The notes below the pieces were generated by a model, which was not told where the DNA came from, searched no databases, and saw only the letters and a program-made list of their open reading frames with translations. A DNA stretch of 64,000 nucleotides from Pedobacter sp. KBW06 (lineage in GTDB: Bacteria > Bacteroidota > Bacteroidia > Sphingobacteriales > Sphingobacteriaceae), in assembly GCF_003852525.1 (NCBI RefSeq), contig NZ_QAJL01000001.1:2280527-2344526 (forward strand), given 5' to 3'. The translations under genes were made by a program, and so were the position numbers. Positions 25,499 to 34,900 of this stretch are shown piece after piece (position 1 is the stretch's first letter; each line of letters starts with the position of its first letter).

Positions 25499-25920
25499 GC
25501 AAGTCAAAAAATAAAGAAATTCTGTATCACCTAGCCAGCATCGAGCTAATTGGTACAGAACTAAGCATACCTGCAGATTTCACGGGCAGGGAGACCTATG
25601 ATTATGACATCACTGTGCAAAGTCGTTTAGTCCAGAAAAATCAAATGATTCGTTTAAACCTGGAAATACAAATCAAAGCCGAAAAAATTGAATACGGTAG
25701 TCTGAGCTCAATATTCTGGTTTTCTATAGCCAACTATGATCAAGTATTCGTCAAAAATAAATCAGGGAAATATGCAATTCCAGAAAATCTTTTGCTTGCA
25801 TTGAATTCTGTTTCCATATCAACTGCAAGAGGCATGATGTTTTCTGCATTTAGAGGAACAGCTCTTCACAATGCATTATTACCGATCATAGATGCCAAAG
25901 ATGTTCTACAAGCTCAATAA
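25495..25920 (+). CDS. SecB-like chaperone of the toxin-antitoxin operon
   Basis: A 141-residue protein with SecB topology: a first strand (ASIELIGTELSIP), a long hairpin (IRLNLEIQIKAEKIE), a strand like the SecB FSIAG stretch (SIFWFSIANYD), a helix SISTARGMMFSAFRGT matching the ARE-x-I-x-x-x-V-x-R-G helix of SecB, and ALLPIIDAKDVL matching its L-x-x-P-x-x-F end. It is the third gene, joined to the antitoxin by a 4-bp overlap. In Mycobacterium a SecB-like protein stabilises a HigA antitoxin; the same role is likely here. A second role in protein export is possible. Confidence 0.68.
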   Translation: MSKSKNKEILYHLASIELIGTELSIPADFTGRETYDYDITVQSRLVQKNQMIRLNLEIQIKAEKIEYGSLSSIFWFSIANYDQVFVKNKSGKYAIPENLLLALNSVSISTARGMMFSAFRGTALHNALLPIIDAKDVLQAQ

Positions 25921-26155
25921 TTGGCAACAAGATACTATTATTTAAACGAGTATTCATCTACAAGAGCCGGTAGTTTTAAAGGAAAAATCAAAAAATGATA
26001 TTTTTATATGTTATAATATATAAAAATATCATTTTTTAAATATATGATATATTATAATATACATTATTATAACAACAAGTACAAATCAAAAATTATATAT
26101 TATTATATACTTTTTTAGATATAAATGCTATATTTATATATTATAACATACATTT
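25921..26155. other. Very AT-rich region before HipBA
   Basis: It holds a large inverted repeat (listed separately) and several TATAATATA / TATATTATA motifs, some in opposite orientation, as GTTATAATATA at 26010-26020 and TATATTATAAC at 26137-26147. It is likely the HipB-controlled promoter. No gene is seen. Confidence 0.6.
25990..26037. promoter_or_regulatory. 20-bp perfect inverted repeat upstream of hipBA
   Basis: Arms 25990-26009 and 26018-26037 are exact reverse complements, with an 8-nt spacer GTTATAAT. It lies 70 bp past the SecB-like gene and 118 bp before hipB. It could be a HipB operator or a terminator; the T run at the end of the right arm, TTTTTT at 26032-26037, allows both. Confidence 0.65.
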
Positions 26156-26422
26156 ATGCCATTTGAATCTTTAAAAATAAAAGACGTCAAAATCAATATT
26201 GGCGAATTGGTAAAACTAGTTAGAAAAAGAGAGAAGGTTACTCAAGAAGAACTAGCTGAATTACTGAATCTTTCCAAATTAACCATTCACAATTTGGAAG
26301 CTGGGCGCAATACCAATATTGATACTTTATTAAAAGTATTTCAACATTTTGATCTTTTAGAAAAGTTCAATCAACAGTTGCTGGATAATATTCAGGATCA
26401 GCATTACGATTCACTCTATTAA
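26156..26422 (+). CDS. hipB: HipB-type antitoxin
   Basis: An 88-residue XRE helix-turn-helix regulator: VTQEELAELLNLSKLTIHN with LEAGRNTNIDTLLKVFQHF is a standard HTH. It is followed 1 bp later by the HipA kinase gene, the usual order in which HipB binds and neutralises HipA and represses the operon. The AT-rich repeats upstream fit autoregulation. Confidence 0.88.
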   Translation: MPFESLKIKDVKINIGELVKLVRKREKVTQEELAELLNLSKLTIHNLEAGRNTNIDTLLKVFQHFDLLEKFNQQLLDNIQDQHYDSLY

Positions 26423-26423
26423 A

Positions 26424-27692
26424 ATGGCTAAAAACAACATCATAGACCTACATTGCTTTGGTCAGGAAATCGGAAAAATTGGATTTGATGAAAACCGAAG
26501 CAAATCTTCTTTTCAGTATAACCCAGACTATTTGAAATCAGGGATCTACAGTAATTTATTTCCTTTCATTTTAAAAAAAGTAGCTCCGGTACAAGTTTTT
26601 GGCCAGTTCAATAATGAAACTTTCCGAGGATTACCTCCTGCCATTGCGGATTCGTTACCTGATGTTTTCGGCAATCTTATTTTTAAAACCTGGCTGGAGT
26701 CAAAACAAAAAGATTTCAAAAAGATATCTATTATAGAACAACTTGCGTATGTTGCCAACCGTGGCATGGGCGCACTGGAATACCTTCCAGGCAAAAAGAT
26801 ACCAATTGATGCCACCATCAACATAGATGAAATCGTTAACGTTCTAAAACTTGTACTTGAAAATAAGCAAGATACATCCTCAGATCGACTTGACAGTACT
26901 TCTTTATTAAACATTTTTAAAATTGGAAGTTCAGCTGGTGGAGCAAGGCCAAAAATTTTAATATCCGAAAACAAGAAAACCCATAAGATCATCCCAGGAG
27001 ACCTGGAATATTCTGAAGAATATAATCATCTCTTGGTTAAGCTATGCGTGGATCAGGAACACGGATACCAAAGGGAGGTCATTGAATATGCTTACTATTT
27101 AACGGCAATGGAGCTAGGCATTACGATGATGCCTTCACACCTAATTGAGGACAAACATTTTGCGACGCTTCGATATGACCGCCAGGATGGCAAAAAGCAG
27201 CATGTGCTGACCGCCTCAGGGATGACAGGATGGGATTTTAAAAATCCAGACCTATCGAGTTACGAGAATTTGTTCAAGTTAGCTAGCTCGTTAAAACTTC
27301 CACATAAACAGCTTGATGAGTTATTTAACAGAATGATTTTTAACCTCGTATTTGCCAATACAGATGACCATTTGAAAAATCATTCATTTATCTATGATCC
27401 AGAAAATGACCGTTGGAATTTATCTCCAGCCTACGATCTAACTTACGCATTTAATCCACTGCTCAAAGTGACTAAATCCAGCAGAGCTTTATCTATCAAT
27501 AACAAAAGAACTGACATAAAATTAAAAGATTTACTTAGTCTTGCCGATGAGTATACCATTAAGAATCCAAAAGGGATCATCGAAAAGATGCAAAATGGAA
27601 TAGAGCTCTGGCTACAAAATGCCAAACAACTACAGCTATCCGAAAAAATTATCTCTAACATTTATCAGGACTTCATCACCTTCCAGATGTAA
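26424..27692 (+). CDS. hipA: HipA-type serine/threonine kinase toxin
   Basis: A 422-residue HipA-family kinase; the type member phosphorylates glutamyl-tRNA synthetase and induces persistence. Typical blocks are present: GSSAGGARPK at 168-177 (ATP loop), ANTDDHLKNHSF at 311-322 (catalytic Asp), and LSPAYDLTYAF at 333-343 with the metal-binding D338. The length is normal and the motifs are intact, so it is probably active. It follows hipB by 1 bp. Target specificity is unknown. Confidence 0.9.
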   Translation: MAKNNIIDLHCFGQEIGKIGFDENRSKSSFQYNPDYLKSGIYSNLFPFILKKVAPVQVFGQFNNETFRGLPPAIADSLPDVFGNLIFKTWLESKQKDFKKISIIEQLAYVANRGMGALEYLPGKKIPIDATINIDEIVNVLKLVLENKQDTSSDRLDSTSLLNIFKIGSSAGGARPKILISENKKTHKIIPGDLEYSEEYNHLLVKLCVDQEHGYQREVIEYAYYLTAMELGITMMPSHLIEDKHFATLRYDRQDGKKQHVLTASGMTGWDFKNPDLSSYENLFKLASSLKLPHKQLDELFNRMIFNLVFANTDDHLKNHSFIYDPENDRWNLSPAYDLTYAFNPLLKVTKSSRALSINNKRTDIKLKDLLSLADEYTIKNPKGIIEKMQNGIELWLQNAKQLQLSEKIISNIYQDFITFQM

Positions 27693-27762
27693 AAAGGTAC
27701 CTTGTAAATTCCAAACAGAGATGTTTAGTTATTTTCCAGCAGACCAATTTTTGCAAAATCGA

Positions 27763-27796
27763 CGATAAAAAAACCAGAAGAGGTGCTCTTCTGGTT
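27763..27796 (-). terminator. Intrinsic terminator after higA
   Basis: An 11-bp perfect stem (27772-27782 with 27786-27796, 3-nt loop) is followed on the minus strand by a run of T. It serves the HigBA operon ending at 27859. On the plus strand no T run follows. Confidence 0.85.
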
Positions 27797-27858
27797 CAAG
27801 GTCTTGAGAGTTAATAAAGTTTGGATTCAACTAACCATTGAATCAATGGGGGGAATAA

Positions 27859-28152
27859 TTAATAGGCTAATTCTGCCTTTCGTGCTTCCTGCAAATCATA
27901 TGCAGTTTGCAAACCAATCCAGTATTCGGCACTGATTCCCAATACTTTTTCTAATTTGAGAGCAAGGTTTACTGAAATATTTCTTTTACCAGTAAATATC
28001 TGGCTTAGGTTATTTGGAAGTAAATCCAATTCTTTCGCTAGCAACTTTTTAAGTAGGTCGCGTTCCTCTATCTCTTCCAATAAGAAGATTCCGGGGTGGA
28101 AAGCTTCTGCAACTATTTCAGCACCTTTATGATTAAAGATCTGATTGTTCAT
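27859..28152 (-). CDS. higA: HigA-family antitoxin
   Basis: A 97-residue HTH antitoxin of the HigA addiction-module family: HPGIFLLEEIEERDLLKKLL, then NNLSQIFTGKRNISVNLALK and LGISAEYWIGLQTAYDLQEA. It starts 64 bp downstream of the toxin gene, a wide gap that contains a strong hairpin. It neutralises HigB and represses the operon through an operator upstream of the toxin. Confidence 0.88.
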   Translation of the reverse strand: MNNQIFNHKGAEIVAEAFHPGIFLLEEIEERDLLKKLLAKELDLLPNNLSQIFTGKRNISVNLALKLEKVLGISAEYWIGLQTAYDLQEARKAELAY

Positions 28153-28172
28153 TTTGTTTACATTTTTTTTAC

Positions 28173-28200
28173 AACTGCCACAAGTCAGCTTGTGGCAGTT
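28173..28200. repeat. Perfect hairpin between toxin and antitoxin
   Basis: A 12-bp stem AACTGCCACAAG/CTTGTGGCAGTT with a 4-nt loop sits in the 64-bp gap between higB and higA. On the minus strand A residues follow it, not T, so it is not a clean terminator of the toxin message. It may control the toxin to antitoxin ratio by stability or processing. Confidence 0.75.
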
Positions 28201-28216
28201 TCCGTTAAATTCTTTT

Positions 28217-28528
28217 TTAAGTGTAGTGATTATTCACCTCTTCTATAACAACGACTTCAATGCTCATTTCGTCTTTAGCAACAGAGACAATCAGGCGGTA
28301 AGCCTTGTTAAGGCGGATAGAATATTTCCCTTTATACCTGGTCTGTTTAAGCTTTTCAAGATGTAGTGATTTAATCGCTCTTAAGTCTTGCAAGTTTTTC
28401 GCTTGTGAAATCTGAAAAATTCTTTGCTTTAACTTGGTTATTACCTCCTGGGGGAACTCCTGCTTCCCAACGAGTTCTTTCTGCTCCGCGAGCGCTCCTA
28501 GGCGCTCGTCATGAATTAGTACCTTCAT
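28217..28528 (-). CDS. higB: HigB/RelE-type toxin
   Basis: A 103-residue plasmid-maintenance-type killer toxin: LQDLRAIKSLHLEKLK, YSIRLNKAYRLIVSV and IEVVVIEEVNNHY follow the HigB/RelE pattern of a conserved basic patch and C-terminal strands. HigB cleaves mRNA at the ribosome. It is first in the operon, as usual for HigBA. Confidence 0.85.
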   Translation of the reverse strand: MKVLIHDERLGALAEQKELVGKQEFPQEVITKLKQRIFQISQAKNLQDLRAIKSLHLEKLKQTRYKGKYSIRLNKAYRLIVSVAKDEMSIEVVVIEEVNNHYT

Positions 28529-28608
28529 TCTTTACGTTTTAGTTGATTGATTGCTTTCGTTCTCTGTCATGTTCATGTTGTTTTAGGTGAATCATTAGTT
28601 TATTACAT

Positions 28609-28636
28609 GTTATCGTTGTACGTTAACAAAGATAAC
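28609..28636. promoter_or_regulatory. Inverted repeat upstream of higB (operator candidate)
   Basis: GTTATCGTTGT and ACAAAGATAAC are inverted with one mismatch over 11 bp, with a 6-nt spacer. It lies 80 bp before the toxin start. A second exact 11-bp inverted pair (28650-28660 and 28690-28700) lies further upstream. Either may be the HigA site. Confidence 0.6.
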
Positions 28637-28858
28637 AACAAAATCAATATGATCAAAATTTGATAATGATCTTTTTTTGATACCTATCTAATTTTGATCA
28701 ATTCTAAAGAGAACGGCAGTTAATTCAACCTGGGATTTTAAAGAGTTATTCATTAAATCGCTAATGGCTGATGCCAATAGACAGGATTAACCAACTTATA
28801 CAGAACATGATATAAATTAGCAAAGCGATAATGCTATCATTTAAACAAACTTATTCTT

Positions 28859-29133
28859 ATGATCGTAGAACTGATCACAAAACAAGATCTGGAGCAATTC
28901 AAAAAGGACTTGCTACGCGAAATCACCGAACTATTAAACAAAAAAAGGTCCCGGTAAAAAAATGGCTAAGGAGTGTTGAAGTTCGAAAAATACTCTCCAT
29001 TTCTTCAGGAACATTGCAGAATTTAAGAATTCAGGGGAGCTTAAAGTACTCGAGAGTTGGGGGAATTTTCTATTATGATATGGAAGATATCGAAAAGATG
29101 ATGTATGAAGATTCAACTTTTAATGCAGGATGA
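28859..29133 (+). pseudogene. Excisionase-like HTH protein with frameshift
   Basis: From ATG 28859 one frame reads MIVELITKQDLEQFKKDLLR and stops soon after at TAA. A run of seven A (28940-28946) separates it from a second frame that carries KKWLRSVEVRKILSISSGTL then QNLRIQGSLKYSRVGGIF and a tyrosine-rich end, a MerR/excisionase-like fold common in Bacteroidota mobile elements. Joined by a -1 shift at the A run, the two make one normal protein of about 91 residues. Either the gene is broken, the run is misread, or translation slips. The next gene overlaps its end by 4 bp. Confidence 0.75.
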
Positions 29134-29435
29134 TGAAACACGAAAAACTGTTAAACCATTTTTTGTCCATGGCAAAAAATGATGATCTTATTCAGCGATC
29201 TCACCTCAGCTTATTAATCGCCATCTATCATCAGTGGCAAAATAATGACTATAGAAATCCGGTAAATATAACCAGGCGGAGTCTGATGTTGACCTCAAAA
29301 ATCAAGTCCTTTGCTACTTATCATAAATGCATCAAAGATTTAGAAGCATTGGCATATTTCCGATACGAACCCTGCTACAAACCCACCGGCAGTTTCATTC
29401 ACTGGCCGAAGGATTTATTAGCTATGCTAAACTAG
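29130..29435 (+). CDS. Mobile-element partner protein, unknown function
   Basis: A 101-residue protein (HFLSMAKNDDLIQRSHLSLL, LMLTSKIKSFATYHKCIKDL, FRYEPCYKPTGSF) of a family regularly found just behind the excisionase-like HTH gene in Bacteroidota mobile elements. It overlaps that gene by 4 bp, so the two are translated together. The role is unknown; it looks like a winged-helix protein. The element's integrase is not present nearby. Confidence 0.65.
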   Translation: MMKHEKLLNHFLSMAKNDDLIQRSHLSLLIAIYHQWQNNDYRNPVNITRRSLMLTSKIKSFATYHKCIKDLEALAYFRYEPCYKPTGSFIHWPKDLLAMLN

Positions 29436-29988
29436 CGATCAGTCATGAGGGTTTTGGTTTACTCCAGCCCTCAATTTTATCGACCATTCGATTCCAATCA
29501 ACTGATGTTAAGAAAAAATCAAGTCACCAATTGTTATGGAATAGCAGCCATTCCTTAAAATTTCCTTATCGACCCACAGAGAAGAATTATAGATAAGAAT
29601 TTAAAAGGTATCGCACTTATGAAAAGATTGGCAGCGCTTTTTAATTGAAAAACCTACAGGGACAATTTCACCAAGCACAAGAGAGAAAAAATTGGCTAAT
29701 CAATTGCATAATTTATAGACCAGATAACAATGCCCTAGAAATAAGGTCTGGATGAATACTTTCTCAGTGCAACGCACATTCAAACAATAGCAGCATAAGA
29801 ATTCATTCACCTTGGATTCTATTAAATATATTGAATCCATAAGTGGGATAACCATGTGGCAAGAGTTTCAGTACATCAAAAAATATGACCAGCGTTTACT
29901 TACCCTTCGCAAAAACAAGACTCATAAGATTTTCTAGATATTAGTGAATTTCTATACATTGCATTCTCAAAAACTCCCGGAACAAGAA
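29436..29988. other. Intergenic, possible decayed coding DNA
   Basis: No gene is called. A frame around 29820-29938 reads DSIKYIESISGITMWQEF and so on without a start, and looks protein-like but matches nothing known to me. It may be debris of the mobile element. Confidence 0.4.
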
Positions 29989-30558
29989 ATGAATGACTAT
30001 AGTACGTTCACAGATACACAACTTACTGACTTATTAAAGCAGGAAGATGATCTTGCTTTTAGAACTATATATCTCCGTTACTGGGAAAAGTTGCTTCATT
30101 TTGCTAATCAGAAGACTGAAAACTATGAAGATGCTGAAAATATTGTTCAGGATATTTTTGTGTCTTTATGGAACAGAAAGGAAAGCCTGATCATCAATTC
30201 AAGTCTTCAGAATTACTTAATGGTTTCCGTAAAGTATAGAATCATTAAACTTTTTGAAAAACAAAGAACCCAGCAAAGTTACAAGGATACAACCTTAGTA
30301 TCTTCTGATATTATGGATGATTCTACGCAACAGTATCTCGATTTTGAAGAACTTCGAACTACTTTGGAAGAATTGGTAGGTCACTTACCAGAAAATCAAG
30401 CATTGATTTTTCGCATGAATAAAACTGATGGTATGACTTCCAAAGAAATTGCATCGGCGCTTGGCGTTTCTGAAGATTCGGTAAACTCCCACCTTACAAG
30501 AATAAAAAAGGTACTTCGTTCAGGTCTAAAATCCTTCCTCAACTCTGTACTACTTTAA
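29989..30558 (+). CDS. ECF sigma factor
   Basis: A 189-residue sigma-70 factor of the ECF type, in Bacteroidota devoted to a SusCD-type uptake locus. I choose ATG 29989 (MNDYSTFTDTQLTDLLKQ) over GTG 29944. Region 2 is seen in YEDAENIVQDIFVSLWNRKE, region 4 in GMTSKEIASALGVSEDSVNS followed by HLTRIKKVLR. The next gene is its anti-sigma factor. It would recruit RNA polymerase to the susC promoter when released. Intact here, while a homologous locus at 14.7-15.5 kb has decayed. Confidence 0.88.
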   Translation: MNDYSTFTDTQLTDLLKQEDDLAFRTIYLRYWEKLLHFANQKTENYEDAENIVQDIFVSLWNRKESLIINSSLQNYLMVSVKYRIIKLFEKQRTQQSYKDTTLVSSDIMDDSTQQYLDFEELRTTLEELVGHLPENQALIFRMNKTDGMTSKEIASALGVSEDSVNSHLTRIKKVLRSGLKSFLNSVLL

Positions 30559-30655
30559 TATTTATCTACTGAATATCAGCAACTTAAATTTTATTTTCAA
30601 TTAAGATGACAATTCTTCATCGCCGAAAGGACTAGTATATATAATCCGATCGGAA

Positions 30656-31846
30656 ATGCAGAATAAAAATCAAAGAAGAAGGCTAGAGAATTTAGCTTAT
30701 AAATGGCTAGTTGGAGATATAAAGAAAGTAGAGCGTGAGGAATTTGACAAATGGTTTGGGCAGGTTGATGACACCCCGATGGAAATATCCGCTGATATTG
30801 CCACAAGTAGATCAGAACTGGAAACTCTTCTGTTCAATAAGATAATGCAAAAAATTCAGCGAAAAAAAACCAAAGTAAAGCACTTCAATTTATGGCACAA
30901 GGTTACAACAGCTGCTGCTATTTTATTAATAGTAAGCACCTGTTTAGATTTTCATCCCAGAACGACTAAGCAAAAATCCAGCTATTCTGTTAACAATTAT
31001 GATGTTGCTCCTGGAAGAAATTCTGCTACCTTGACTTTATCAAATGGAAAAAAAATCACCTTATCAGGCATAGAACATGATCTAATTACCGAGGAGGCAG
31101 GCATCGATATATCAGAAACAGCCGCCGGCCAATTAATTTATAAACTCAAAAAATCAAGAAAAGCATTAAAAAACAGGCACACATTATCGACTGCACGAGG
31201 AGAAAATTATCATATACGTTTACCTGACGGTTCCCTGGTGTGGTTAAATGCCTCTTCAAGTTTAACCTATGACATCTGGTCCACTGAGCATAAAGCGCGT
31301 AAGGTCGAGCTTTCAGGTGAGGCTTATTTTGAAGTAGCCAAGAATAAAAACAAACCTTTTATTGTAACAACAGGATTACAGCAAATTACTGTTTTAGGAA
31401 CTCATTTTAACATCAATGCTTATCAAGATACTGGTCCCATCAAAACTACCCTTTTAGAAGGCTCGGTTAAGGTTGACATAATTAATTCGAACGTTGTAAA
31501 TTATCACAGCAGGTTACTGAAAAAAGATACGGGTAAGGTACTAGTTCCCGGCGAACAATCCCTGGTCAGTTTTGGACGTCCCATAAAGGTAGTTGAAGTA
31601 AACCCGGAAGAAGAACTGGCCTGGAAGAATGGAATCTTTTTATTTAGCAAGGAGCCTATTGAAACCATTATGATGCGGGTAGCACGATGGTATGATGTTG
31701 AAGTAATCTATCAGCCTGGTTTTAAAAGCAAACTATTTACAGGTGCTGTTTCCAGATTTGAACACATAAGTTCTGTATTAAAAATATTGGAGTTAACCGG
31801 TGGCGTTCATTTCAAAATTGAAGGAAGGAGGTTATTTGTGATGTAA
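30656..31846 (+). CDS. FecR-type anti-sigma factor
   Basis: A 396-residue membrane anti-sigma factor. The N-terminal cytoplasmic domain (RRRLENLAYKWLVGDIKKVE) binds sigma; a membrane helix follows near residues 82-97 (TTAAAILLIVSTC); the periplasmic FecR domain comes next (RGENYHIRLPDGSLVWLNAS, SGEAYFEVAKNKNKPF, TVLGTHFNINAY), then a C-terminal domain near 340-390 (IETIMMRVARWYDVEV). It senses the STN domain of the TonB-dependent receptor encoded next and releases the sigma factor. Confidence 0.9.
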   Translation: MQNKNQRRRLENLAYKWLVGDIKKVEREEFDKWFGQVDDTPMEISADIATSRSELETLLFNKIMQKIQRKKTKVKHFNLWHKVTTAAAILLIVSTCLDFHPRTTKQKSSYSVNNYDVAPGRNSATLTLSNGKKITLSGIEHDLITEEAGIDISETAAGQLIYKLKKSRKALKNRHTLSTARGENYHIRLPDGSLVWLNASSSLTYDIWSTEHKARKVELSGEAYFEVAKNKNKPFIVTTGLQQITVLGTHFNINAYQDTGPIKTTLLEGSVKVDIINSNVVNYHSRLLKKDTGKVLVPGEQSLVSFGRPIKVVEVNPEEELAWKNGIFLFSKEPIETIMMRVARWYDVEVIYQPGFKSKLFTGAVSRFEHISSVLKILELTGGVHFKIEGRRLFVM

Positions 31847-31985
31847 TCTACAATCAGCAGTTGACTTCAATTGCAGCTTTCTAAGGAGCCTGCCCTGATT
31901 CACACTCAGGACAGGCAAATGGCTAGAAGGTCCAAAAATATACGAACAAGATCAATTAATGAAAATCTAAACCACAAACAAAGAT

Positions 31986-34900
31986 ATGAAAATTCACTTC
32001 GTAATGGCTTGCTATTATTATTACCGCAGGTCACTACAACTCAAACGAATTATGAGGTTAACCATGATCATAATGATTATCGCACTGATGCAGGTTTCGG
32101 CTTCCGGGCTAGCTCAAAAAGTAAGTTTAAACTTCGAAAATGCAACATTGACCCAAGTCCTGGTTTCACTAAAAAGACAAACCGGCTACAATTTTGTATA
32201 TACAGAAGATATTATACGGAAAGCAAAGCCGATAAGTGTTCGATTAAAAAACATTGACCTGGAAGAGGCATTAAAAATCTGCTTTAAAAATCAACCTCTT
32301 GTTTTTACCATAGAAAGCGGGACTATAGTGATTATGGACAAACCGTTGTTGAATCGACCGGAGAAAAGAGCTGAAATTTTAACAGATCAGTATCTACGTT
32401 GCGTTGTCCACGATGAAGCAGGTCTTCCATTAGCAGGTGCGACCGTCCGGGTTAAGGGAACAAGTAAAATGACCTATACTGACAACCGGGGGATGTTTAC
32501 CCTTCAAAAAGTCGCCATTAAGGATACACTCCTTCTCTCCTATCTGGGGTATAAAACAATGACTATTCCAGTCAGAGGTTTGCATAACGGATCTATCATA
32601 AAGATGGAAACGGCAACAGAAACGTTGGATGAATTGAAGGTGATGATAAATACCGGCTATCAAAGAATTACAAAGGATAAGGCCACAGGAGCTTTTGACC
32701 ACCTGGACAACAAGACTTTGGAAAGAGCATCCGGGGCAGACATATTAAGCCGAATTGGTAACATCTCAAATGGGTTGGTTTTTAATGATCCAAATGCGGA
32801 CAGGCTGGCTCCAAACAACGATACCAGAGGAAGACAATCGATCCGAATCAGGGGACAAAGTTCATTCACCAGCACTTTAGTACCTTTGATCATTTTAGAT
32901 AATTTCCCTTATGAAGGTGACATTTATAATCTTAATCCGAATGACATCGAAAGTGTAACCATTCTAAAAGATGCAGCAGCTGCCGCCATCTGGGGGGCCA
33001 GGGCTGGAAATGGAGTCTTAGTAATTACCAGCAAAAAAGGGGTTTACAATCAGACCACAAATGTTTCAGCAGGAGCCAATATTATGATTGGACAAAAACC
33101 AAATCTTTTTTATGCTCCAAATGTTTCGAGTACAGAATACATTCAGCTAGAGCGTGATCAATTCGATAAAGGGCTTTTTGATGACGCCATTAATAGCCTC
33201 CGTCCTGTTCCTTTAACACCTGCAGTACAAGCCCTTGCCGACCATAAACAAGGTAAGCTGACCGATCAGGAACTTGAAAAAAAATTAGCAGCACTGAGTT
33301 CATCCGACATCAGAGAAGATTTAAGCAGGTATTTATTTCAGAAGAGCATTAATCAGCAATATCACATTAAAGTCAGTGGCGGGGGAGATCAGCAAAAATA
33401 TTATCTTTCAGCAGGGTATGACAAAGCGATTAATAGCATTAAAGGCAACCAAAGTGATCGTTTAACTTTAAATGCAGATCATAGTTACAAATTTTTCCAT
33501 CAATTTCTGGAGCTAAATACCGGGTTAAGATATACGCGAAATCAGATTCAAAGCGGTCCTTCTTATCCATCTATTAATTACCCCTATGCCCATTTAAAGG
33601 AAGAAGATGGAACCAACGCCACTTTTTATCCTTATCGAAAATCTTTTCTTGACAAGTGGGAGGGAAAATTATTAGACTGGACTTACCGGCCACTAGACGA
33701 GTTCAAGCTACAGAATAATAAAAGTACCTCAACTGATTACCAATTCAAGCTTGATGCAAAATTTAATTTTTCCAAGTCTCTAAATGTTAATTTCACTGCG
33801 TTGCTGGCAACTGGTAATGAACTATCTCAAAAAGATAGAGATGTAAACAGCTTTTTTTCCCGTGATCTAATCAATAACTTTAGCCAGGTTGACCCCTTGA
33901 CCGGAAGCATTAAAAGGATTGTACCTTATGGGGGAATTTTAGCCAGTAACAACAGTGAATATCAGAACAAAAACTACAGAACTCAGCTCAACTATAATAA
34001 TAACTGGGGTCAAAATCATCAATTAAGTTTTCTTGCGGGAGCAGAACTCAGACAGACAGATCGAGAGAGCCGTTCGGACGTTTTATATGGCTATGATGCC
34101 GCACACAGAATAAGTACTGCAGTAGACTTGGTAAATTATTATCCGAACCTGACAAATAGAAATTTCACTCAAATACCTTATCAGGCCACGTCGACTAGTT
34201 TGTCTGATCGTAATATCTCTGTATTTAGTACTGCTAACTACACCTTTTATAATAGGTATACCCTATCTGCCAGTGCCAGAACCGATGCTGCCAATATATT
34301 AGGTGTTAAAACAAATCAGAAATGGATTCCTCTGTGGTCTGTTGGGCTAAACTGGAATATAGGTAAAGAAGCATTTTATTCCTTAAGCTGGCTGCCAAAT
34401 CTAAAGCTACGAAGCAGTTTTGGATACATGGGTAATGTCCGTACCGATATCACTGCACACCTTGTGATGAATACAGCTACAGATCCCTTATTCAATATCC
34501 CCAAGGCAGTAATTAAGACACCACCAAATCCAGATTTACACTGGGAAAGAGTAGGTATCTTCAATATCGGTGCTGATTTCTCAACCAAAGACGGAGTGCT
34601 GTCAGGCAGTCTGGATTATTATTCTAAAAACATTACAGATCTGATCTCAGCACGAGAACTGGCACCTGCTTTCGGCCTATCTATGCATGATATTTCCTTG
34701 TTATCCAATATCGGAAAGATGAAGGGACAGGGATGGGATCTACAACTACGTTCTGAAAATTTAAAAGGTCGCTTTAGCTGGAAAACGACATTAAATTTAA
34801 GCCGAAATACCAATCAGGTCACCGAGTATAGCTTCCCTATAAGATATAATGAAGGCTACATCTCGGGTGAGTTAGAAGTCGGAAAGCCCTTGAATAAGCT

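Noticed and set aside
28940..28946. Definite programmed -1 frameshift site
   Set aside because: The zero-frame heptamer is C AAA AAA, not the classic A AAA AAG; slippage is possible but cannot be claimed.
31871..32257. Open frame of 128 codons overlapping the start of the SusC-type gene
   Set aside because: It is a shadow of the susC reading frame with low-complexity, basic sequence.
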